A stretch of 64,000 nt of DNA, taken from contig QEYB01001522.1 of assembly GCA_017562135.1 (NCBI GenBank), forward strand, positions 62,001 through 126,000, written 5' to 3'. Position numbers and translations under genes: made by a program. The notes below the pieces were generated by a model, which saw only the letters and a list, made by a program, of their open reading frames with translations, searched no databases and was not told where the DNA came from. This DNA is from Dipylidium caninum. Taxonomy: Eukaryota; Platyhelminthes; Cestoda; Cyclophyllidea; Dipylidiidae. This document shows, one piece after another, positions 1-11,400 of the stretch (its first letter is position 1; the number at the start of each line of letters is the position of its first letter).

Positions 1-439
1 TTGTGCTAATTTTATGAGCTATACTATAATTAGGGAGCAAATCCACTTTATCAGCTTATTTGATTAACCCATTGCTTTCGCAGTGTTTTGTGGTAATTCA
101 GTTTTTTTTATCCTCTTGAGGTTGAAGACTCGCTAATAACGGCAAAGCTCTTATCTGTTGAATTCACCATATCGTACAATGAGTTGGATGGTTGGGAATT
201 CGTGTCATGTTAATGGGCACCAAGATTTATTATTTTGAACAAAAAATTGATTCGTCACCTTTAATTTCAAACTTAGATTTTGAGTGCCAGCTAAGCTGGC
301 ATCAGTCACTCGTAACTTGCCTTGTTTCGTAATCACGCCCACCTTAAAAGTTAGTTGAAAGCGTATTTGGCACATTAACGAAGCTTGTGCTTTCTTTTGG
401 AAACTTACTTCACCCTTAACGATTTGCTCTTCTTTTAAG

Positions 440-724
440 AAACGATTCGATGAAGTCATTAGTATTTTCGATGAGTTCTTCAATACAGTTGAACAATTGG
501 AAAAGTTGGTAACAGCCGGTGACGTTTACGGCTACGCGTGCGTGGAGGCTGAATTTAACTGGACATTAAATAATCAAATGGAGCGACTTGTTCTGGAACT
601 CTCCGACTTTTACAATGCTCGTGCCGAGCTTCTCCACAGAGACGCTCAACGTAGTCGTGACACAGCTAAAGCCTTCGAAAGTCACTTTCATGAACCCAAC
701 ACCCCACAATATTTTACGGAATAA
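440..724 (+). CDS. Last exon of an unidentified gene entering from the left
   Basis: A pyrimidine-rich acceptor (cttcttttaag, AG at 438-439) opens a reading frame of 94 codons ending in TAA at 722-724. The translation is rich in charged and hydrophobic residues spaced as in long alpha helices: it begins KRFDEVISIFDEFFNTVEQL and later contains NNQMERLVLELSDFYNARAE. This suggests the C-terminal helical or coiled-coil end of a larger protein. I do not recognise the family. No convincing upstream exon is visible in the first 439 bases, so the gene continues beyond the window edge. An overlapping ORF on the other strand (205-483) has no splice or homology support. Confidence 0.5.
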   Translation, partial: KRFDEVISIFDEFFNTVEQLEKLVTAGDVYGYACVEAEFNWTLNNQMERLVLELSDFYNARAELLHRDAQRSRDTAKAFESHFHEPNTPQYFTE

Positions 725-2714
725 TTTTCCCCTTTCTATTCCTGTCCATGAAAGCCTTATTCGTTTACCACACTCAAACTTGCGAAACGTGCCTATGGCC
801 TTTAGGAAATGTGATAATAATGTGACGATAAAAAGCGCTTGGTTTTTTATTCCACTAAGCTGTTACTAGTTGTAAAAAGCGAGAAAAACATAGTTAGACA
901 AGAAATAATCATTAATCGCCATTATTGTCCCGCCTAAGCGTTAAAACTGTAAGACGTGGGGGGTTTGTGGCTGAATTCGCCAGATCAAAGTGGGTTCTAC
1001 GGACATAAGGTTCTGAAATTGGGTTTCGCGAAGCCAACGTCGATGAAGACAAAGCGGATTAGGCGGCCTTCATGAAGGACTCTCATCTTCTTCCATTAAT
1101 AAGTGTTGTCCTCAAAGGGATTAATAGTACAGAAAGAATTTACCGTCTTTTTTTAACGATGGCCAGCGTTGCTGCCTAGGCTCAAGGACTGCTTTAAGTC
1201 TATCACGATATCTATATGCCTGGTGGCAAGATCTCCTCTCTATGACATTATTTTAAGCTCCTGATACCGAGAGCATGGATGCTAAGCCTCTTGGAGATCT
1301 TATCTGTCGACGTTCATGGAAAAGGACGAAAAGATCATGAAACACTTCTGCCGCGACATGCGACGTTACTTTGCTAAAAAGTGGAGGTAGAATCAGTTCC
1401 GAACTTTTGCATAACGGAGAAAAACAATCCCGACACCTTTAATTATATTGAATTCACTATTTCTTCGCGGCACAATGTCACATTAATTTTGGGCATTTCG
1501 GGTGAAAGACGAATGTATATATTGACTGCCATTTAGTCGCACAGAAACCACACCTGTATATTGCTTGTTACATGACGAACTTTTTAATTTAACCGGATGC
1601 GAATGCGGCTCATTTAACTTTACCTAGTCGCAGACGGTGTACGTCCTGGTAACTTGCGTATAATGTAGCTTGCAGACCAGAATTGTCCTTCTTGTCTTCT
1701 TTCTTAGTTATTACAGTTTGACATAAAATCGCGTTAGAAGAGAATCATGCGCGAGGAAAAACGTCGACGCACACGTGATGAAGACTGCAAGTTGTGAACC
1801 ACCATTTCGTTTACCCTATAATCACCCTTAACCCCCAACCTTTAATCATTTATGGATCGAGTCTCTTGTTTTAGACTGTACGCATTGCTAGATAATTTTC
1901 CCCATTAGGTACATGCGTAGGCCTTGATTTCAAAGTATTTTTCAGTAGATAATGTCAACAGATACATAATTTTGGACACTGTAATGTTTATAGATTGTAA
2001 CATTTATGAAATTTTCCGAAGCTAGTAGAAAATGACCAAAAGATGTTGATGTGGTGCTCCCCAAATTTTTGCATATTCCTATTATCTTTGACGTTCTTCA
2101 TTCTAAAATAACATTTCATCCTTTAAACGTAGTTTTCTTTATTTTCGAGTTATAACTTAGGAAGAGGTCATCAATGGATTGTTGAAACGTGTTATAAATG
2201 CATAATTTGCTTGGATTTTGCCCCTTTTTATTAGCGTTAGTACGTTTTAGTTTCTGCTACCAAAAAGAGGCGGGATGATTCTCCTACTGCGCATTACTCT
2301 GGTTCGGGTGTATCTTCGTCCAAGTCTAGAAGTTACATGCCAGTGTCAGAGCGTCAGCATTTGCTCTCTTGAAGCTAATGGAAACAAAAAGTTCTTCGGA
2401 TCGCGGTACTTTTTACCAATTTTAACATGCATCTAGTTCAAAATTTGAATCATTGATCCTCTTTTATATTTCTTTTTTTTCCCTGGCGTCACGTTTTTCA
2501 GTTAGCGTTACGACATATGCTTGTTTCTACTTTTCAATACTTTGTTGGAAAATGGCTTTCATTCTGACTTGCGTTCGTATTTGTTAACTTTTTCAACAAA
2601 ATACGCATTAGTGAGATTACGTAAATCGTCTTCAAATCATGCTTATTTCCTACAACTCAGTTGTCTATTTGTCTATAACAAGGTACAAAGCAAGCGTGGG
2701 ATGGTCAGGAGGGG
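725..2714. other. Intergenic stretch upstream of the ANKRD-like gene
   Basis: About 2 kb of AT-rich sequence with frequent stops in all frames. I see no domain, RNA gene or repeat. It should hold the 3' UTR of the left-edge gene and the promoter or 5' UTR exons of the ANKRD-like gene, but no specific element can be named. A short ORF at 2521-2718 overlaps the chosen start in another frame and has no support. Confidence 0.4.
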
Positions 2715-5700
2715 ATGAGTTGTGGATCAGAAAGGTCGACTCAGGTTACTTCGTCAACCGTCAAGGTGCAGTCCACTTTGGCTTCAACAACTACTGAGGG
2801 TTCTGCTCCAGGGCGGTACTGTAGCCCACACCAAGATCCTAGTCCTCAAGCTGAGAGGTCAAATAGTAATCACAGCCATTCACATTGTCACCATGGCCTT
2901 AATCACTTTCTTTCGTCTTCCTCGTCTCACCACTCCAGTGCCCGAAAGTCTTTCTTACAGCAACGTATTAACGATTCCGAATCACCACTTATGAGGGCCT
3001 CAAAAAAGGGTGACCTTCTAACTCTCAAGATGATGGTGAAGGAAGGCGGAGATGTGAACGAACAAGATATCAATGGTGAATCCCTCAAATGTTGATCAAT
3101 TTTTTTCCAACGACCATGGTGTCCCACGTTAAATATTGTTGTTTTGATATTGATATTTTTGGAGAATATTACTTCGCAAAAATGTTTTCAAATTACATAT
3201 TTTTGTTATCGAGATCTGATTCTCGATAACAATTATATTAAGACAATGATCGTTTGGCGTGTTGCTGTATTGCTTCCTAGGCCGCACGGCACTTCATGAA
3301 AGCAGTCTGCAAAACTTCTTGCACGTTGTGAGCTACCTTCTAAAACACAATGCAAATCCTAATGTGCGGGCCATACCTCGTAGTGGCGTTAGTTCGGGTA
3401 CTGGTGATACTCCACTACACGAGGCTGCACGGGAGGGTCATGTCCGCATAATTCGGGCACTGCTGCGCTATGGAGCTGATCCTAAAATCTGTAACAACAG
3501 TGGAGACCAGCCTGTCAATCTCTGTCCAAATGAAGCCAGTCAATTGGTCTTTAAGCAGGTCAGACCACCCCTTTACTCTTTTAATTAATAAAGGATTTCT
3601 TATCACGTTTGCCCCGGCGAAAAGATTAAGGTATTGAATCGCGATTACTATATCTGTAGTTTTTCATCTTTAACGCAAAAGCCATATGCAAACGTATCTG
3701 GTATATTATTTTAATAAAAACATTCGACGTTAATGTACGTTTACTGAGCCCACGTAGCAATAGTTGTTTGCGCGATTATGTTTATGCTCACTTCTGTGCG
3801 TAAAACGTTAGCATTTCCTTTTAGAGCGGTCAGTCTCGTGACTACCCAAATATTGCAAACACGCCAGGTGCGTTATCACTTTCGGTGAAGAAGTCTTCTA
3901 TTCTTCTTGATTCGAAATCTCACCTCACCATCATTAGACGGGAACCATCCCTGGTGAAACTCCATTGTAGATGAACAGGGTGGCAGCGGTGGAGATGGCC
4001 ATATCAAACGACGAAGCAGCCCCGAACTCTCGAGTTCGAGTCCAGTCTGCAGTCAGGCGCAACAATACCGTGCTCCAAACTCACCGCATCTGCACTCAAG
4101 TCATCACCATCATAGACATCATTCACCTAACAGTATGCGCAGAAACACAGTTTCCGGATCTGCTCCATTCGTCGGAACTCTCGGTGGCGATGAGCCCATT
4201 GGCAGTATTCATCAACTTCCCAGGCTAAGTACGAATTGGCTCACTTCTGGATTTTATGATCTTTAATTTATCCCTGGCTGGGTGTCACACTTTCATTTTA
4301 CTCTGCGTCTAATCATTAGAAAAAAATGCTGACTGGCCAGATTCTCGTTTTTCTTCCAGTCACCAAAAAAGACCCTTATGCCTTTGATGATGAGGAAGTG
4401 GAAATGTCATCGCAACCAAACCAGGAGGTAATTACAAAGGCGCCCACGAATAGCGTAACTTCTACGTCTTCTTCGCCACTCCAGCCTCATCGTTTCAGTA
4501 CAACCTTTGTGCCATCTAGTACCGCCATTGTGGCCACAGGTTCCTCCCTTCATATTAGTGCCGTTCCAGGAGATGCTATCCACTCGGGTTCATCCTCTCT
4601 TTCACCGACTTGTCATCGGTAGTGGGGGCCCGCCATTGAAACTCCGGTTCGCTATAGAAGCGGGCCATTATACCGTGATGGAAAACCAGGAAAACTCATC
4701 AGAACAAGCAGTTGTTACTACTGCTGCTAACGTTACTTCCACTGTTGCGGGCTCTGCAATCAGTGATGTGCTATCCTCACAGGAAGAGGAAATCGGGGTA
4801 ATGACAGTCGAAGAGTCAAAACAAGGTGGATTTTTAGAAGCAAATCTCAAGAAGGAAACTGCAGAAAAGGTGAGTTTTGGCATATTACCTGCGTTTTGAT
4901 AGTTTTAAACTACTTTAAGACTTATTCACTTTTATTAACGTTTTTCGGTGAAGTGATAAAGCTTGCTACTACCCGGGTAGTGTGCTGTCACAGATCCGGA
5001 TTTAAGTTGTGCTTGTCTTTCAATATTAAATGGTTTAATGCATTTTGTTTTTGATAGCTAGTATCGGTGTCCGAGGAGGAGGTTGATCGTGACAGTGACG
5101 ATGGAAGAGCACCAAGGGTGCCTCCGTTGCGTATTAAATTGGGTAACAGCTCGCCTCCTCCTCCGCAGGCGCATCACTCTTCCTTGACACTTCCGCCTGA
5201 ATTAGACCAAAAAGAGAGTATTGGATCTGCCGATGATGGTGCTATGAAAGAGTGCAACGACAGGTGTGAAAAGAAACAAGACAATGAGAATTCCTCAACT
5301 GTGACTCAACGGAAGCCAGAACCTTCCAGCAAGAATGCCGAAATAAAGGAAGAAGAGGAGAGAAAGGATGAGAATGAACTGCCCAAGGTTGACCAGGAGA
5401 AACCCGGTCTCCGTAGCGGCTGTAGACGATGATGAAAGAAAAGCAGATTCAGCAATCATAACGACGTCACATCATGGGAAACGCGGCATTGGTAGTGGTG
5501 GAAAGGTAGTAAAAGTTACGCCGAATGAAGTAGGTTCGACGAAAAGGCACGGTGCCTCAGAGTTGAGCGAAATCAAGTCGAAGGAAATGAGTGAAGTAAA
5601 GTTGAAATTTTTCTCAATTTCTCGACTGAATGGTGGCTTTTTTGTTCACTTATTAAACTGAAGTCGCTTACTAATTATTACTATTTGTGAGAATTCAGTG

Positions 5701-8054
5701 AGAGGCTGTTTTGTGTCAAAAAGTAATTTACGAAGTGCTGCCAGTAAATGACTACTTTTCTCCCGAGTCTACGTTTGGACCTGGTGGTTTTTAAGTCCAA
5801 AAAAGACGTCATGTGTACCTTGGTGTCTTTTGTTTCACGAAAAGCTTGTTTCCTTACGATTAACATTAACGACTTATAATATTGACAAATTAATGTCTAA
5901 TTTGTAAAGTACTTGGATCCCCCTGGCATCCATGTCTCTGTTTTTGACTAAGCTTTTTTGAAAAGGTCGTGGAAGATGCATCTAGAACCCGGAGTTTTCG
6001 GACTCTTCGTTCACATACAGCTGCGCAGCGAGAAAGGGAAGAACGCGAAAAAAGTGGTGAGTATCTCCTTTATAAACGCGTGATCGCTGATACGTAGATG
6101 CCATCAATCAATGGAATACATGCTTGGTTAAATTGAAATAAGACACATGTCTATCGTGATGAGAAACGGTTTTCCCATTTAGACAAACTAATGTGGTAAA
6201 CATATTTCTACAGCTGATGTAGCGCCTTTAAAAAAACGCAAATATCGCTCCAAGGGAGGCAACGGAGGTGGCAGTGGCGCAGAGGGTGGTGGCGAGGTAG
6301 ACACCGGGAAGACAACGGACCCAGAGGATGTGGGCACTACGAACGAGGCGTCTTCCCTGCGTTCCGGTTCCACCAATGGGGACACTGTAGCGACGGTGAC
6401 TGCTGACGACGATACCCCGAGCCCGGTTGGCGAGGTCATTGCTACATGCGCTCACTTTCAACCCGTCAAATCTAATCGCGTCTTTGATGATCCAAACAAA
6501 CCCAGCATGACTGGTTGGGGCGAAAACCCATATGAGAAAGCAGCGGAGCTTAATCGTGGGGCAAGTTCTGCATATTTGTGAACCTATTCCGTCAGGTTTA
6601 CAGTCTTTCGATTCCCCGAAATTATTGTTTGTGCTTCGTCGATTTACGATCTGAACAGGGAGTCTTAATGCATGCACAAGCCAATTCTTTATATCACTTA
6701 TATTATCTCAAGCACGGCCTTCACCGCCGCAACCCTGAACATCTGGGTATGATATAGTATCAATTGGCTTTTGCTATTTCAAGCACTACCTCCGTAATGC
6801 ACCACTTGTCTGACTTGCTTACATAAGGAAATTTTATCCATCCATGTGGCATTAAGGAGTCGACTGTTATCCTTTTCAGTTATCTGAGTTAATCGGTAAG
6901 CTGGTGGAATTACAACCGAAGGAACCGACAGGATACCAGGACTACCTTCTTGTAACTAAGGATTACCTTCTTGCCCGGCAGTATACCGCAACATATCATT
7001 CGAGTAGGTTGACTTTGCCACTAATGCTCCTCATAGGCTCCTCCGAGTACCGGAAACTTACAGCAATATTTTATTTTTAAACTTTTGCATGGGATGCCGA
7101 GTGTGCCAAATGCGTGCTCAATAGCACTTTATTTTTAGCATCCATGTCCTCCTGAACTCCCTCCGCCGCTGGTTGATTTGTTCGAGGAACAAGAGGATGA
7201 GCGCCATGCGCAAGCACTCAAACATCAATCGGAAAGGGCAAGCATTTTTACTGCCCCAGCCTTATCGGTTTGTTTGCGTAGATTGCACCTACAAAAGGGT
7301 GGCGAACACTTCCTAGAAAAGGATACTAAACATTGGAATTCCCCTGTGGGACGGTTTAATTTCGATTGGTTTTTTCCACAGGAACAACTTCGGCTCTGTG
7401 CTGAGCAGTCTGTGCTGAGAGCTCAGACGAGGGCCACAATCGCCTTAGCCAACCAGCCTCGACCTCTCTCCTTTTGCTCTGTGATGGCGCTAAAGGGATT
7501 TACTTATTTGCCTCCCTTTAAGGATCCTGAGCATAGAGTACGCGATCTATGAATGCCAAATTCGTGCACTTAGTACTTTAAGTCGTTTCTTGGTGTATGA
7601 CACTTAATTCTTTTAATAAAATGAATTGACCTACATATTATCAAATTCTTTTTCCCGCTTTAGGAAGAAGAAAATGTGAGGGATCGTTTCAAGGCCAGAA
7701 CTCTTATCGGTTGGCTCCAAGACATAAAAGATAACTTTCATCTCGAAAAGGTATTATTGAGAGATACGGGAGTCGCGAAATGGCGTCCGCATTCCGTTTT
7801 TAATATTGACTTTTTCAAGAGTTCCTACTTTCATGTTTATATTGCAGAAAAAGCTCCTTTGTCGTCAACTGCACGAGGCCGAGTCACTGATGGTGGTGCA
7901 AAAACTGGACTGGGAGGTAAAGTTAAAAGAAATGCACTTGTACGACTATCGAGCAAACATCTTTGACCAGATACCTACCCAACACGTGCCCCTCGTTAGA
8001 GTGCCAACCGACTTTCCCCTTTTCGTTCACGATCCCGTACAGCGTCCCGCATAG
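2715..8054 (+). CDS. ANKRD11/ANKRD12-like ankyrin-repeat chromatin cofactor
   Basis: Thirteen exons: 2715-3075, 3281-3558, 3825-3867, 3971-4228, 4360-4869, 5058-5595, 5966-6056, 6214-6560, 6880-7003, 7139-7237, 7382-7537, 7664-7750, 7848-8054. Exons 1-2 encode ankyrin repeats (GRTALHESSLQNFLHVVSYL; GDTPLHEAAREGHVRIIRAL). The middle is Ser/His/Glu-rich and low complexity, with conserved islands such as VPPLRIKLG and RSHTAAQRERE. The C-terminus carries the family's distinctive end: LVELQPKEPTGYQDYLLVTK, then HQSER joined to EQLRLCAEQ, then RDRFKARTLIGWLQDI, then HEAES...VQKLDWEVKLKE, and a terminal HVPLVRVPTDFPLF. Vertebrate ANKRD11/12 are nuclear cofactors that bind p160 coactivators and histone deacetylases. 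Exons 5, 6 and 9 each have one base too many to stay in phase (near 4618, 5403 and 6974). Two introns use GC donors. The start at 2715 is the first in-frame Met seen; further 5' exons are possible. Confidence 0.85.
6561..6879 (+). other. GC-AG intron 8 of the ANKRD-like gene
   Basis: The exon ends AATCGTGGG and is followed by GCAAGT, the usual form of a GC donor. The acceptor is ccttttcag at 6879. Joining in phase 0 links the NPYEKAAELNRG region to LSELIGKLVELQP, which is family sequence. Nearby GT dinucleotides give the wrong phase. Confidence 0.6.
7238..7381 (+). other. GC-AG intron 10 of the ANKRD-like gene
   Basis: The exon ends TCGGAAAGG followed by GCAAGC, and the acceptor is tttttccacag at 7381. 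The join gives HQSER then EQLRLCAEQ, the junction expected from vertebrate ANKRD11 (a conserved HQSERE stretch). No GT donor lies nearby. Confidence 0.65.
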
Positions 8055-8143
8055 CATCCGATCCACACAGCGACATTTCCTTGGGTTAATCAACATTTCT
8101 TGTGCATAACATACACACTTGGGGCAATCCCCCACATATCGTA

Positions 8144-8149
8144 AATAAA
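8144..8149 (+). terminator. Poly(A) signal AATAAA of the ANKRD-like gene
   Basis: A canonical AATAAA lies 90 bp after the TAG stop at 8052-8054, in the 351 bp gap between convergent stop codons. Confidence 0.6.
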
Positions 8150-8405
8150 CATATCAATACTTAACTCAAATCGTTGTGCTTTTCGAGCTCGATTTCATAG
8201 GTAACAGCTCCGAACTGGAGTGCACGAGTCAGAGGCATTCAAACAGCGTGATAATTCAGGAGGTGCCTAACTGCGATTAGCGAATTCCCGGCGGGTTGTG
8301 AAAATTCATTTGACGAAACTGCTGACCAATCCAGGGTAAAAATGCGAGTCTACTTTGAAAGTACAAACAAGGTGGTTGCGACCTGGTAAAGGGATAAGTT
8401 TGAAC

Positions 8406-11400
8406 CTACAAGTCGAAGTCTGTGTCAATTTTTGCCAAAGCCCAGTCTTCAAGGGCGAGGTGTTTAAAATCGAGAAAATCCCGACGTGTCGGTCTGGGCC
8501 GCTTCGGTGAGGGGTCATTGTCGTCCGCACCCCTGATTAGCTCCCCCCGAGGGGTCCTCATTTCTTCGGTGGAACACGATTCACTGGGAGAGGTATTGCT
8601 CTCGGTGAAGGCAAACTGCGACAGCCGCATTCGAACGCGCGAAGTTAGTGCACCTTCGGAGATTTTCGAAGAGCCAAATAAAATTTGCTTCGCGGGGTTG
8701 AGTGTCTCCAAGCTCGAAATCTTTTTGTGATCATGTTTCTCATCTCCACCAGATGTCGAATTTGTCTCTAGTATGTTCAGATCTTTCGCTTCATGCTTCT
8801 TGAAGGATAAGTCCTCGGAAAGGTAGTTTTTTGAGCATAAGTTGAAAAATCGGTCCTTTTCTGTTGAGCCCTCTACACCAACTTCCTCCCGTATAGGTGA
8901 AGAAGCAAACCTTATGGGCACCGAATCGGCGGAATCTAAGCTAAAATTAAACCATTTTAAGTTTTCGTCCTTCAAACTCGATTTATCATTATCGATGGAA
9001 AAGGCTGCACAGCCAGCTAAACTGCCAAGGGGTGCGGATTCGCAAGACTCGGATTCACCTGAACCTTGAGCGTTTACTTGGGTGGACATACATATGGGCC
9101 TGATCTCCTGGCCAACTGAATATACTGAACCGAACCATCCGGAGCCAATTTCATCAGGGTGCAGGTTTAGCGTTGCGAAAACGACATCGACGATACGTTC
9201 GAAATTGTCTTCCATGCTATTGCGTGTGACTGTCTCCTCAGGGCTTACACAATGCCCGCTCACTTCGAAAGCAGAAGCTCTACTCCCGAAGGTAGATTGA
9301 ATAGAACATTCCATCAACCAGACAGCCACCGCAGCATCCTACAGAAATAAACAATAGTCGAAATTCTTTTAGAGTTCAGACAATTATTAGGTAAATCGAA
9401 AAGTTATCAAATTTCTTTCGATATGCTCATTCACAGTTAGCGTGAAGACAGTGCAGTAAACATGCAACATTTGCTGCTACGATCAGGCTTGGTTTAAAAT
9501 TATAGTTTTAAATTAAAAAAATCTTTTTTGTAGTAAGGAAGAGCAGTATTAAAGCCAACGTTAGAAGAAGGGCACTTAAGCCATCATATGCTATTTTTGT
9601 TAGATTGAAAGCAAACAGCAATGGAAAAACTAGTGACACTTATGACAGTTTTTTAAACCTAAACAAGGGTCCTTGGTGATTTTAAAAATTCAAAAATAGA
9701 AATAGGGCTCTCGAACTCAAAAATCAAGTGAATTCATGAAGGCGATGGTGGATTCAGATCCCCACCAAACCATTAGGGTGTCACTAAAGATCGGCTGGCC
9801 ATGGTGTACAGGTCAAGACCATCTTCATCACATAGAAAGGGTGAACAGGCAGGGGATCTGGGCCTTCATGAAGTGACAGAGATGGCACTCGAGCAACGTC
9901 GTACCACCTGCGTGTCTTGTTTCTTTATGAAACCGCTCCGTTCTTTCGACAAATTATAAATGGAAATGAGAAGTGGATGCTATACAATAATCCTCTATGG
10001 GAAAAACTGTTTTCTTCTAGACATTGTTTGCGACAGCTAAACCATCACTAACAATAGACAAAGTCCTTGTTGGTGTGGGGTGGAGTTTTTCGAGGATCAT
10101 ACGCTATAAAATACCCCAATCTAGACAGACCCAGTGTGTTGCTAACATCCAACGTGAAAAAAGAAAGAATTCTGAAAAAAGATCTGTTTTGGTCTCTTAC
10201 AAAAAAGAATCCTTCAACACGAAAACGACGCGAGTTTTCGCAGAAAATATGAGGAAAAAAATAGAGAGCTTGGATTGGAACTTTTGTCACACCCGTCGTC
10301 GGATTACCACCTTTTAAGAGCGTTAGGGCTCACATTAGGAGGCAAACAATTTAAGCGTCGGAGAAGTGGAAATACACTTGGGAAAGTTTTCAAATCAAAA
10401 TCGGAGAAATTAATGAAAATTGATGGAACACTTGTCTATACGCTGATTAAAATATAGGACTTATTTAATAAGCTGATTTTCGCCAAAAAATTTCGACCAT
10501 TTTTCTATTTAAATAATAAAATCATACATTGTGCATCTGTGTTATAACGTGTCCGGAAGAGAGCCGCAATATCGAGAAAAAAAAGGCAAACCACGAAGTC
10601 TGCGAAAAGTGAAAATTTCTTACAGCGGCCTAGATTGCAGTTTCTTTGGAATTTATCGATGCTTAAAACGCGGAAACGTCACATGGAAAAATTAGTTTGA
10701 TTAGGCAGATTAACTAATGACAGAGTAAAGTTGAATCTAGGAATGACAAACGAATAATTCATAAAGGAAACCTGATTACCTCAACGACAGTTACACATCT
10801 GGCCATTAGGCGTGCGTGAGCTTGAGTTAGTCGAATAAGACTTTCGAGAAGACGCAATGTCGTCCTACCAGCCAAAGCTTGACTCTCTTCCGCCCCCATG
10901 CATGCGATTGAGAGTTTGTCTGCGCAACTCATAATACCGTTGCAGAATTATTGCCGCAGCATCAGACAACCGTGGGTGAAACTCTCCCCGTACCCATAAT
11001 ATGTAATTTCGCAATTCTTCGACGGTCCACGTTATTTTTCCCTGAGAGTAGAAAATTGGACATTTAAGAGGGAAAAAAAATGACGAATATCGTCGGAAAA
11101 GGGCATTTTAATACCATTGGCCTAGTATTATCATCAAATCTTTCATTTGACAAGCTAAAGCCTAGGACATGATCTGCCACTCCATAGTCCCAGGTCTCGC
11201 AGCCAACGGGGTCGAAAAGGCGCCACACCAGATCAAAGCGCGACAACAGCGGAGTAGGCAAGAGATCGGGATTGTACTCAGCTTTGTTAGACAAGGAGGA
11301 GGCCGCTATAACGGCGCAGCGACAGTTGAGTCGAGCTACTAACCCCGCCTTGGCCAGGGAGACTGTCTGTTGCTCCATAGCCTCGTGTACTGCAGCGCGA

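Noticed and set aside
9720..9960. Possible short repeat or ribozyme-like element in MCM9 intron 3, sharing cttcatgaag with about 1073
   Set aside because: Only a 10-base palindrome is shared. No longer similarity or catalytic core is seen.
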